In this document: positions 6,380 through 12,197 of the stretch, one piece after another | Layout of the letters: the number at the start of each line of letters is the position of its first letter | Numbering within the stretch: position 1 is the first letter of the stretch | DNA from: JALYQB01 sp035640155 | GTDB lineage: Bacteria > Actinomycetota > Actinomycetes > Mycobacteriales > Pseudonocardiaceae | NCBI GenBank assembly: GCA_035640155.1 | Contig: DASQWR010000117.1 | Location: forward strand, 1-12,197 | Direction of reading: 5' to 3' | DNA: 12,197 nt | The notes under the pieces: model-generated | The model's database searches: none | What the model was told of the DNA's origin: nothing | The model's input: only the letters and a program-made list of their open reading frames with translations | Made by a program: the position numbers and the translations under genes

Positions 6380-7462
6380 TCAGCCGGATATGGTGCGCGA
6401 GTCCTCCGCGGGAGTGACCTTCCGTACGTACAGCAGCAGGTCGCCGGCCTCGACGGCGTCGACGTCGGGCGCGTCCACCCGGAACAGCCGTCCCTGACGC
6501 ACCACGCCGAGCACGATGTCAGCCAGGTGCCGGGGCGATCCTCCGATCTCGGAACGCTCCACCGGCCGCTCTCCGATCGCGAGCCCAGTGGCGGGCGTGA
6601 GCAGGTCCTCCACCAGCTCCACCACCGTCGGCGTATGGGTGGCCATCCCGAGCAACCGTCCCGCTGTCTCGGAGGAGACCACCACCGTGTCGGCTCCGGA
6701 CTGGCGCAGCAGGTGCACGTTCTCCGCCTCCCGCACTGCCGCGACGATGTGCGCCTTCGGCGCCAGCTCGCGGGCGGTGAGGGTGACCAGCACGGCGGTG
6801 TCGTCCCGGTTCGCGGCGACCACCACCGAGCGGGCCCGGGTGATCCCGGCCAGCCGCAGCACGTCGGACCGGCTCGCGTTGCCGTTGACCGTCACCAGTC
6901 CCAGCGACGACGCCGCCTCCAGGGAAGCGGGGTCGGTGTCGACCACCACGATCCCGGTGGGCTCCGCTTCGTCGCCGAGCAGGGCGTTGACCGCCGAACG
7001 GCCCTTGGTGCCGTACCCGATCACGACGATGTGGTCGCGCACCTTGTGCCTCCAGCGTTGGATCTTCAGCGCCTGCCTGGACCGCTCGGTGAGCACCTCG
7101 AGCGTGGTTCCGACCAGCACGATGAGGAACAGCACCCGTAGCGGGGTGATGACCAGGACGTTGGCCAGCCGGGCGCTCTCAGAGGTCGGGGTGATGTCGC
7201 CGTAACCCGTGGTCGAGAGCGACACCGTGGCGTAGTAGAAGCAGTCCAGCACCGACACGCCGTCGTCGTTGGCGTCCCGGTAACCCTCCCGGTCCAGGTA
7301 GACCATGCACACCGTGGCCAGCAGCGCCAGTACCGCTCCAATCACCCGGCGGATGATCGCCTGAGCGGGTCCGCGCCGGTTCTCCGGCATCCGCACCACG
7401 CCGACCAGTGCATGGTCCGGAGAGTCGCTGAGCCGGTCCACACCGCCGCGGGGAAGCTTCAA
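6380..7462 (-). CDS. Two-TM potassium channel with RCK (TrkA-N/TrkA-C) domain
   Basis: A 360-aa protein matching the Rv3200c position and architecture. TM1 at about 36-56; pore helix and selectivity filter STTGYGD (83-89); TM2 at about 100-122 (VLVITPLRVLFLIVLVGTTL). A cytoplasmic RCK domain follows with nucleotide-binding loop GYGTKG (149-154) and acidic residue D175 at the end of the second strand (VVVDTD). A C-terminal TrkA-C-like segment runs from about 285 to 348. It should form a ligand-gated K+ channel of the MthK type. The start is uncertain. TTG at 7462 has GAGGA directly abutting, an unusually short spacing, but the 24 codons after it have normal high GC3. ATG at 7390 (336 aa) would leave a short N-terminus before TM1. 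In mycobacteria the channel is next to adnB; here three genes intervene. Confidence 0.92.
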   Translation of the reverse strand: MKLPRGGVDRLSDSPDHALVGVVRMPENRRGPAQAIIRRVIGAVLALLATVCMVYLDREGYRDANDDGVSVLDCFYYATVSLSTTGYGDITPTSESARLANVLVITPLRVLFLIVLVGTTLEVLTERSRQALKIQRWRHKVRDHIVVIGYGTKGRSAVNALLGDEAEPTGIVVVDTDPASLEAASSLGLVTVNGNASRSDVLRLAGITRARSVVVAANRDDTAVLVTLTARELAPKAHIVAAVREAENVHLLRQSGADTVVVSSETAGRLLGMATHTPTVVELVEDLLTPATGLAIGERPVERSEIGGSPRHLADIVLGVVRQGRLFRVDAPDVDAVEAGDLLLYVRKVTPAEDSRTISG

Positions 7463-7549
7463 TCCTCGGCCCTGCTCTCGACTTCGGCACGCTGATGGAA
7501 TTCGGTGCCCACGAAGTGCAGCCTATGGCGCGGTGGCAGGCTGCCGCGC

Positions 7550-7924
7550 ATGGTCCGTCGCCGAATCGGCCCCGCCCGCTCGCTCGCGGGGATGCTCGCC
7601 GCCACCGGTGTGCTGCACTTCGCGGCGCCGGAGCAGTTCGATGCCATCGTCCCGCGCGCGCTGCCCGGTTCCCGCCGGTGCTGGACGTACCTCTCCGGTG
7701 CCGCCGAGCTCGGGGTCGCCGCCGCCGTGGCCGCTGCACGCACCCGACGCTGCGGTGGACTCGCCGCCGCCGCGCTGTTCGTCGGGGTGTTCCCGGCGAA
7801 CGTGCAGATGGCGCTGGCCTGGCGGGACAGGCCACTGCCCTACCGCGCCGCCGCGTGGGTCCGCCTGCCGCTGCAGGTCCCGCTCGTCGCCTGGGCGCTG
7901 CGGGCCTCCCGCGACCCCCGCTAG
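7550..7924 (+). CDS. DoxX-like small integral membrane protein
   Basis: 124 aa, mostly hydrophobic, with about four predicted TM segments. The pattern is GVLHFAAPEQFDAIVPRALP, then SGAAELGVAAAVA, then FPANVQMAL, then RLPLQVPLVAWAL. This is a recognisable actinobacterial DoxX-related (MauE/DoxX-like) layout; the exact role of these proteins is unknown. The ATG at 7550 is chosen because the domain starts soon after it and GGCAGG lies 9 nt upstream; a frame opening at 7505 adds 15 atypical residues. It is the only plus-strand gene between 3068 and the right end. Its TAG stop shares the palindrome CTAG with the stop of vapC, so the two genes meet tail to tail with no room for a terminator between them. 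Confidence 0.8.
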   Translation: MVRRRIGPARSLAGMLAATGVLHFAAPEQFDAIVPRALPGSRRCWTYLSGAAELGVAAAVAAARTRRCGGLAAAALFVGVFPANVQMALAWRDRPLPYRAAAWVRLPLQVPLVAWALRASRDPR

Positions 7925-8343
7925 TTTCGCGAGTCAAGACCCACGGAGTGTTCGTCGAGCGCGAGGTCGATCACCTCGGCGATCCGGGCGAGGTCCCGAT
8001 CGTGGGCGAGCAACGGGGTCGCGGTGCCCGACGCAACGGCGGCGATCATGCAGTCGATCAGGCCGGGTGGCGTCACGCCGGCCCGTCGGCAGCTTCGGTA
8101 GATGCGCACCGCGCCGGGGAAGTGCACGACCGGATCGAACCGCAGGAGATGGAAGCGGTCGAGCAGGCGCCGCAGGTCCCGCTCCCGTCGCTCGTCTCGG
8201 GCGCCGGCCAGTACTTCCATCGTCACCGGTTCGGTGACCGCCACCTCGTCGGTGTCCCCGATCAGCGCGGTCAGCCGGACGTCGACCGGACTGCCGGTAG
8301 CCCGGTCGTACTCAACCCACGCCGAGGTGTCGACGAGAATCAC
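7921..8343 (-). CDS. vapC: VapC-family PIN-domain ribonuclease toxin
   Basis: 140 aa. PIN-domain acidic residues are in place: D5 in MILVDTSAWVEY, E43 in VTMEVLAGARDE, D97 in GLIDCMIAAVA, and D115/D117 in LLAHDRDLARIA, forming the Mg2+ site of a VapC endoribonuclease. The GTG start overlaps the antitoxin stop as GTGA, the usual tight coupling of type II toxin-antitoxin pairs. The toxin would cleave RNA (tRNA or rRNA in characterised VapCs) when the antitoxin is degraded; the target here cannot be read from sequence. The frame is intact with no missing catalytic residue, so it is probably active. Confidence 0.93.
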   Translation of the reverse strand: MILVDTSAWVEYDRATGSPVDVRLTALIGDTDEVAVTEPVTMEVLAGARDERRERDLRRLLDRFHLLRFDPVVHFPGAVRIYRSCRRAGVTPPGLIDCMIAAVASGTATPLLAHDRDLARIAEVIDLALDEHSVGLDSRN

Positions 8344-8546
8344 GGCCCGAGCGCCGCCTCGGCGGGGACCTCGTCCAACGCTGCGGCACCGCGCATCGCG
8401 AGCGCCTCCTCGCGGCTCATCGGTTGCCCTGCCAGCCGTCTCAGTGCAAGGTCGATCGCCTCAGTCTTGGTGGCGAGGCGGTACCGACGCATCACTACTT
8501 GTAGGGCGCCGTCGTCGATCTCGACGTTGGTCCGCGTTCGAGGCAT
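8340..8546 (-). CDS. vapB: VapB-family antitoxin
   Basis: 68 aa. The N-terminal part RTNVEIDDGALQVVMRRY, followed by TKTEAIDLALRRLAG, is a ribbon-helix-helix DNA-binding fold typical of VapB antitoxins paired with PIN toxins. The C-terminal 20 residues would wrap the toxin. It should repress its own operon as a VapBC complex. The ATG at 8546 is preferred: upstream, only a few codons of open frame remain before the sequence loses RHH likeness. There is no Shine-Dalgarno, and a TATGGT box ends 6 nt before the ATG, so the message may be leaderless. It is co-directional with adnB, 224 bp downstream of it. The open frame continuing to 9611 is only read-through across adnB. Confidence 0.9.
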   Translation of the reverse strand: MPRTRTNVEIDDGALQVVMRRYRLATKTEAIDLALRRLAGQPMSREEALAMRGAAALDEVPAEAALGP

Positions 8547-8552
8547 GAACGT

Positions 8553-8558
8553 ACCATA
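8553..8558 (-). promoter_or_regulatory. Possible -10 box of vapBC
   Basis: Minus-strand TATGGT (TAnnnT) ends 6 nt before the vapB ATG, which would place the transcription start on the ATG itself. The expected -35 position (about 8576-8581) reads ACACGC and is not convincing. A 5-bp inverted repeat, TACAC at 8557-8561 and GTGTA at 8578-8582, overlaps the box and may be part of an autoregulatory operator. Confidence 0.35.
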
Positions 8559-8647
8559 CACCAGCAACACCGGAAGCGTGTACCGCTGTGCAGGTAGGGC
8601 CCCAGGGGCCGTACTGAACACCGGGCGATGGGTCTTCCCGCTCGGGG

Positions 8648-8672
8648 AGCGATCACCGCGGTGCCGATCGCT
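8648..8672. repeat. Inverted repeat in the vapB-adnB spacer
   Basis: Arms AGCGATC (8648-8654) and GATCGCT (8666-8672) enclose CACCGCGGTG (8654-8663), itself a perfect palindrome. It lies 100 bp after the adnB stop and 100 bp before vapB, in a 224-bp spacer (8547-8770) that otherwise shows no gene, RNA or repeat I can support. It could be a factor-assisted or bidirectional terminator for adnB, or an operator. No U-tract is present. Confidence 0.35.
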
Positions 8673-8770
8673 GCACTCTGGGGCGAGCCCAGTCAGCACC
8701 AAATCTCGGCATGACCCTCGCCAGCGTCTCATCGTGGTCACCGACTCAATCCGCCTCCCGTGAATGGAGG

Positions 8771-11700
8771 TCACGTACCGGGGACGGTGCGCAGCAGGTC
8801 TCGCAGGCCATCGGCATCGAGCAGGTCGACGGGGCGCAGGGTGTGGTCGTGTCGCACGTAGTGGAACGCGGCGCGGACCCGCTCCAGCGGTGTTCCGGAG
8901 AGCTCTGCCCAAGCCAGCCGATAGGCGGCCAGCTGCACGCCCACCGCGGGCAGGTGTGCCGGGTCGGGTACCGCGCCAGTCTTCCAGTCCACGACGGTCC
9001 AGCCGCCGTCGGGTTCGGCGAACACCGCGTCCATCCGGCCCCGCAGCCCCACCCCGTCGATCACGGTCTCGAAGGGCACCTCGACGTCGTGCGGGCTCCG
9101 GGCCGCCCATTCGCTGGCGAGAAAGGCATTCTGCAGCGCGGTGAGCTCGGTGTCCGGGGCGGCTCCGGCGTCCGCGGCACCGGGCAGCTCGTCGACGTCG
9201 AGCAGCCGGGTGGAGCCGAAGCGGCGTTCCAGCCAAGCGTGGAAGGCGGTGCCACGGCGGGCGAGCGGATTGGGCTCGACCGGCACCGGGCGGCGAAGCC
9301 GGGCGGCCAGCGCACCCGGATCCCCGGCGAGCTCGACGAGCTGGCTGACCGACAGGTGCGCGGGCAGCGCCACCCGCTCGTCGCCGCGGCGGGCGGCCCG
9401 CTCGGCGAGCAGCACGTCGATCTCTGCTCGCCAGCCCTCCGGGTCCTGCGAATCCGGCTCGTCCGTCCTCCGGGAGAGCGCGTCGAGCACCAGGTGGGCG
9501 CCGTGCTCCAGCCCGTCGCGGCGGGCGCCGAGCGGGTCCGCCGGCCACGGTAGCTCCCGGGTGCTGGTGCCCAGCGGGTTGACCTCGCCGTCTGCGGGTG
9601 GGTCTGCCCAACGGTCGACGACCATGGGCCCGACGACCATGGGCCTGACGACACCCTGGCCGGCCCGCTCGCCGGTGTAGCCCGGCTCGGCGTCCCGCAG
9701 CTCCGTGAGGAACTCGGACGGACCGCGAGGCGTTGCGTCGCGCTCGCCCCAGTGGTGCCCGCTGACCAGCAGCACGGACTCCGACCGGGTGAGCGCGACG
9801 TAGAGCAGCCGACGCTCTTCGGTGAGCCGACGCTGCTCGAGTGCTGCGTCGTGGGCGGCGATGGCCTCGGCGAGCTCCTTCTGGTTCCCGCCGGGCGGCA
9901 GCACCAGGGTCGGCAGGTCCGCCAGGTCACCGCGCAGCTCGACCGGCAGCTCGGTGACGGTGCGCACCCAGGACGCGGAGAGCCGCCGGCCGGGAAAGAC
10001 GTCGGTCACCAGGTGCGGCACCGCGACGACCTCCCACTCCAGGCCCTTCGCGGCGTGCACCGTGAGCACCTGCACCCGGTCGGGAGCCACCTCCACCTCC
10101 CCGGGCTCCAAGCCGTCCTCGGTGTCCTCCGCGGTGGCGAGGTAGTCCAGCAGCGCGGGCAGCGAGGCCGACGGGTTGGCGGCGGCGAAGTCGGCGACCA
10201 CGTCGGCGAAGGCGTCGAGGTGGGCGCGGCCGGCTGGCCCGGGGCGGGCCAGGGACTCGGTGTCGAGCAGCAGGGTGCGCTCGGCGTCGGCAACCAGGTC
10301 AGTCAGCGGTTGGGTGACGCGGCGGCGCAGGGCGTGCAGCTCCCTGCCGAGCCGTTGCAGCCGGATGTACCCGTCGACCGAGTAACGGTCCGGGGCGCCG
10401 AGACTGTCCAGCGCGTCGACCAGGCCGGCCTGCTCGGCCTGCTCCCCTGGCAGCTCGCCGGGCAGCGCGGCGAGCACGTCCTCCGCGGCGGCCGCCCCTG
10501 GCTGCGCACCGGCGCCAAGCCCGTTTCCACCCAGCGCGAGCTCGCGAGCGCGCCGCCACAGAGCGGCCAGGTCCGCGGTGCCGAGCCGCCACCGGGCACC
10601 GGTGAGCAGTCGCACCGCGGCGGTGCCGGCCAGCGGGTCGACGAGCAACCGCAGCACGCTGACCAGGTCGCGCACCTCGGGCGTGTCGAGCAGGCCACCG
10701 AGGCCGACGACCTCCACGGGCACCCCACGGGATCGCAGCGCGGTGGCCAGCGGAGCCATGTCGGCCCGCCGCCGGACCAGCACCGCGGCGGTGGGCGGCA
10801 CGCTGCGTTCGGGGACCGCGGCGTGCCACCGGTGCGCGACCCCGTCGGCGACCCAGGCCACCTCGGCGCGGACGTCGGGCAACAGCGCGCACCGGACGTC
10901 ACCGGCCGGCGCCCCGTCCCGGGCGCAGAGCTCGCCGACGTGCACCCCCTCGACCCGCAGCCGGGCGGAGACCGCGTTGGCCAGGGCGAGGACCTCGGGC
11001 GGGTTGCGGAAGCTGGTGAGCAAGCTGTGGGTAGCCACCGGGCTCCCGTCCGCCCGGGGGAAGTCGGTGGTGAACCGCGGCAGGTTCGCCGCCGAGGCGC
11101 CGCGCCAGCCGTAGATCGACTGGCAGGGGTCACCCACCGCGGTCACCGGCAGCGCCGCTCCCCCGCCGAACAGCGCGCGCAGCAGCACCCGCTGCGCGTG
11201 CCCGGTGTCCTGATACTCGTCGAGCAGCACCGCCCCGAACCGGGCCCGCTCGGCCGCGCCCACCTCGGGATGGGTCTCGGCGAGCCGGGCCGCGATGCCC
11301 ATCTGGTCACCGAAGTCCAGCACCCCGTCGCGCCGCTTGAGCTCGGTGTAGCGCTCCAGCAGCGGCAGCAGGGCCAGCCGGTCGCGCTGCGGACCGACGT
11401 ACCTGGCGAGTTCCTTGAGTAGCGGACCGCGCTGCCGGGGAGTGGGCGGGGCCGCTGCCACGGCGGCCAGCAGCGCCTCGGTGCACCCACGCAGCTCGTC
11501 GGGGGAGCGCAGGTGCTCGGCGAGCTGTCCGGCCAGCCCGAGCAGGTACCCGGTGATGGTGCGCGGCGCCTTGTCCAGGTCGAGGTCGGGCTCCCAGGTG
11601 GAGGTGACCCGGTGCGCGAGCTGCCAGGCGCCGGTCTCGGTGAGCAGCCGGGCGCCCGGGTCGGCGGGCAGCCGCAGCCCGTGCTCGGCGACCAGACGCC

Positions 11701-12070
11701 CGGCGTAGGCGTGGTAGGTGAGCACGGTCGGCTCGCCGGCCAGCATCTGCGCCCGGCGCTCCATGTCGAGCACGTCCGAACCCGCCAGCCGGCGCAACCG
11801 GGACCGGACCCGCTCGGCAAGCTGCTGCGCCGCCTTGCGGGTGAAGGTCAAGCCGAGCACCGCCTCGGGGGTGACGTGCCCGTTCGCGACCAGCCACACC
11901 ACCCGGGCGGCCATCGTCTCGGTCTTGCCCGAGCCGGCGCCCGCGACGACCAGGGCCGGCTCGGCCGGATCGGCGGCGATCACCTCGGCCTGCTCGGGGG
12001 TGGGCGGATGCACGCCCAGCGCGTGCGCGAGCTCGAACGGCGTGAGCTGTCCCGCGAGTACCGTGGTCAC
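8771..12070 (-). CDS. adnB: AdnB, helicase-nuclease subunit of the AdnAB end-resection motor
   Basis: 1099 aa, the usual AdnB length. With AdnA it forms the actinobacterial RecBCD/AddAB counterpart that unwinds and cuts DNA from double-strand breaks. Motor motifs in order: Q-motif TPEQAEVI (Q27); Walker A AGAGSGKT (K49); LTFTRKAA (motif Ia, about 74-81); Walker B LLDEYQD (D284, E285); motif III VGDPCQSIYGWRGA (312-325); motif IV LTSFRNPPEVL; motif V VHAAKGLEWE (671-680); motif VI EERRLLYVALTRS (751-763). The C-terminal RecB-like nuclease has H944 (GTAFHAWLE), D1014 (GRMDAV), D1028/K1030 (VVDWKTG), and Q1046/Y1050 (QLAAYRLA), so both activities look intact. The intact motor identifies AdnB, the lead motor, rather than AdnA. 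The start is GTG at 12070, with AGGG 7 nt upstream. Unusually, adnA is not directly upstream: the preceding gene is a LuxR-type regulator. Confidence 0.93.
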   Translation of the reverse strand: MTTVLAGQLTPFELAHALGVHPPTPEQAEVIAADPAEPALVVAGAGSGKTETMAARVVWLVANGHVTPEAVLGLTFTRKAAQQLAERVRSRLRRLAGSDVLDMERRAQMLAGEPTVLTYHAYAGRLVAEHGLRLPADPGARLLTETGAWQLAHRVTSTWEPDLDLDKAPRTITGYLLGLAGQLAEHLRSPDELRGCTEALLAAVAAAPPTPRQRGPLLKELARYVGPQRDRLALLPLLERYTELKRRDGVLDFGDQMGIAARLAETHPEVGAAERARFGAVLLDEYQDTGHAQRVLLRALFGGGAALPVTAVGDPCQSIYGWRGASAANLPRFTTDFPRADGSPVATHSLLTSFRNPPEVLALANAVSARLRVEGVHVGELCARDGAPAGDVRCALLPDVRAEVAWVADGVAHRWHAAVPERSVPPTAAVLVRRRADMAPLATALRSRGVPVEVVGLGGLLDTPEVRDLVSVLRLLVDPLAGTAAVRLLTGARWRLGTADLAALWRRARELALGGNGLGAGAQPGAAAAEDVLAALPGELPGEQAEQAGLVDALDSLGAPDRYSVDGYIRLQRLGRELHALRRRVTQPLTDLVADAERTLLLDTESLARPGPAGRAHLDAFADVVADFAAANPSASLPALLDYLATAEDTEDGLEPGEVEVAPDRVQVLTVHAAKGLEWEVVAVPHLVTDVFPGRRLSASWVRTVTELPVELRGDLADLPTLVLPPGGNQKELAEAIAAHDAALEQRRLTEERRLLYVALTRSESVLLVSGHHWGERDATPRGPSEFLTELRDAEPGYTGERAGQGVVRPMVVGPMVVDRWADPPADGEVNPLGTSTRELPWPADPLGARRDGLEHGAHLVLDALSRRTDEPDSQDPEGWRAEIDVLLAERAARRGDERVALPAHLSVSQLVELAGDPGALAARLRRPVPVEPNPLARRGTAFHAWLERRFGSTRLLDVDELPGAADAGAAPDTELTALQNAFLASEWAARSPHDVEVPFETVIDGVGLRGRMDAVFAEPDGGWTVVDWKTGAVPDPAHLPAVGVQLAAYRLAWAELSGTPLERVRAAFHYVRHDHTLRPVDLLDADGLRDLLRTVPGT
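9616..9645. repeat. 15-bp tandem repeat inside adnB
   Basis: Two exact copies of CGACGACCATGGGCC stand in tandem, followed by a degenerate third. In the protein they give VVRPM-VVGPM-VVDRW at about 807-821, in the linker between motor and nuclease domains. The repeat stays in frame, so it changes only linker length. Confidence 0.75.
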
Positions 12071-12121
12071 AGCGGGACCCTAGAACCGGGCACCGACAGC
12101 GCGCTCAACCACGGTCGCTGG

Positions 12122-12197
12122 TCAGTTCGAGGCCTCCCGGGGACTGATGAAGCCGGACTCGTAGGCGGTGATCACGGCCTGGGTGCGGTCCCGGGAT
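12122..12197 (-). CDS. C-terminus of a LuxR/NarL-type response regulator (partial)
   Basis: The last 24 codons, SRDRTQAVITAYESGFISPREASN, end in TGA at 12124-12122. RDRTQAVITAYESGFI is the terminal segment of the LuxR-type HTH domain in NarL/FixJ response regulators. The receiver domain and the rest of the HTH are beyond the window, so phosphorylation site and partner kinase cannot be judged. The stop is 51 bp before the adnB start on the same strand, so the two could share a transcript. In mycobacteria this position is held by adnA. Confidence 0.72.
   Translation of the reverse strand, partial: SRDRTQAVITAYESGFISPREASN

Noticed and set aside
8598..8610. GGCCCC-A-GGGGCC as a terminator
   Set aside because: Only one central base, no U-tract, and such GC palindromes are frequent here by chance.
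8547..9611. VapB read as a 423-codon protein
   Set aside because: The extension lies in another frame of adnB and its spacer and is Arg/Ala-rich; only the last 68 codons resemble an RHH antitoxin.
9752..11422. Plus-strand frame of 556 codons inside adnB
   Set aside because: Low-complexity Gln/Gly/Arg composition antisense to adnB helicase motifs; a product of high GC3.
1..12197. CRISPR array, tRNA/rRNA, IS element or integrase
   Set aside because: No spaced direct repeats, cloverleaf, transposase motif or terminal inverted repeats were seen on either strand.

Overview
The window comes from a high-GC actinobacterium. Nearly all third codon positions are G or C, and it carries WhiB7, mycoredoxin, UvrD2 and AdnB, which are actinobacterial families. 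Gene content and order match the Mycobacterium tuberculosis block whiB7 - uvrD2 - mrx1 - (nudC) - Rv3200c channel - adnB (Rv3197A to Rv3201c), but with several local rearrangements. The style (DoxX-like protein, M16 pair, mycoredoxin) would fit the Pseudonocardiales; this placement is an inference.

Left end, minus strand (1-654): the 5' part of whiB7 with its whole control region. From upstream to downstream this holds a sigma-A-like promoter with an A-rich patch next to the -35, a 45-codon upstream ORF with a perfect Shine-Dalgarno, a GC-rich attenuator hairpin, and a strong whiB7 ribosome binding site. The last codons of the uORF can pair with the 5' arm of the attenuator, which gives a complete translation-sensing riboswitch-like device.

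Centre-left (655-3068): uvrD2 (helicase, Zn cysteines, HRDC domain) on the minus strand diverges from a mycoredoxin gene (CGFC) on the plus strand. The mycoredoxin is preceded by a sigma-R/sigma-H-type promoter that predicts a leaderless GTG start. A 9-bp inverted repeat lies in the divergent spacer.

Centre (3101-7462, all minus): a translationally coupled pair of M16 peptidase subunits, one catalytic (HLFEH) and one lacking the zinc motif, then an unknown two-TM protein, then a two-TM potassium channel with an RCK/TrkA-N domain. nudC, which sits next to mrx1 in mycobacteria, is not in this interval.

Centre-right (7550-8546): accessory-looking genes, namely a DoxX-like membrane protein (+) and a VapBC toxin-antitoxin pair (-), lie between the channel and adnB. 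The DoxX-like and vapC stop codons overlap in one CTAG.

Right (8771-12197): adnB, encoding a full-length helicase-nuclease of the AdnAB double-strand-break end-resection motor. The gene directly upstream is the 3' end of a LuxR-type response regulator, not adnA as in mycobacteria. Common themes are DNA repair (UvrD2, AdnB), stress response to ribosome-targeting drugs and thiol oxidation (WhiB7, mycoredoxin), and envelope functions.
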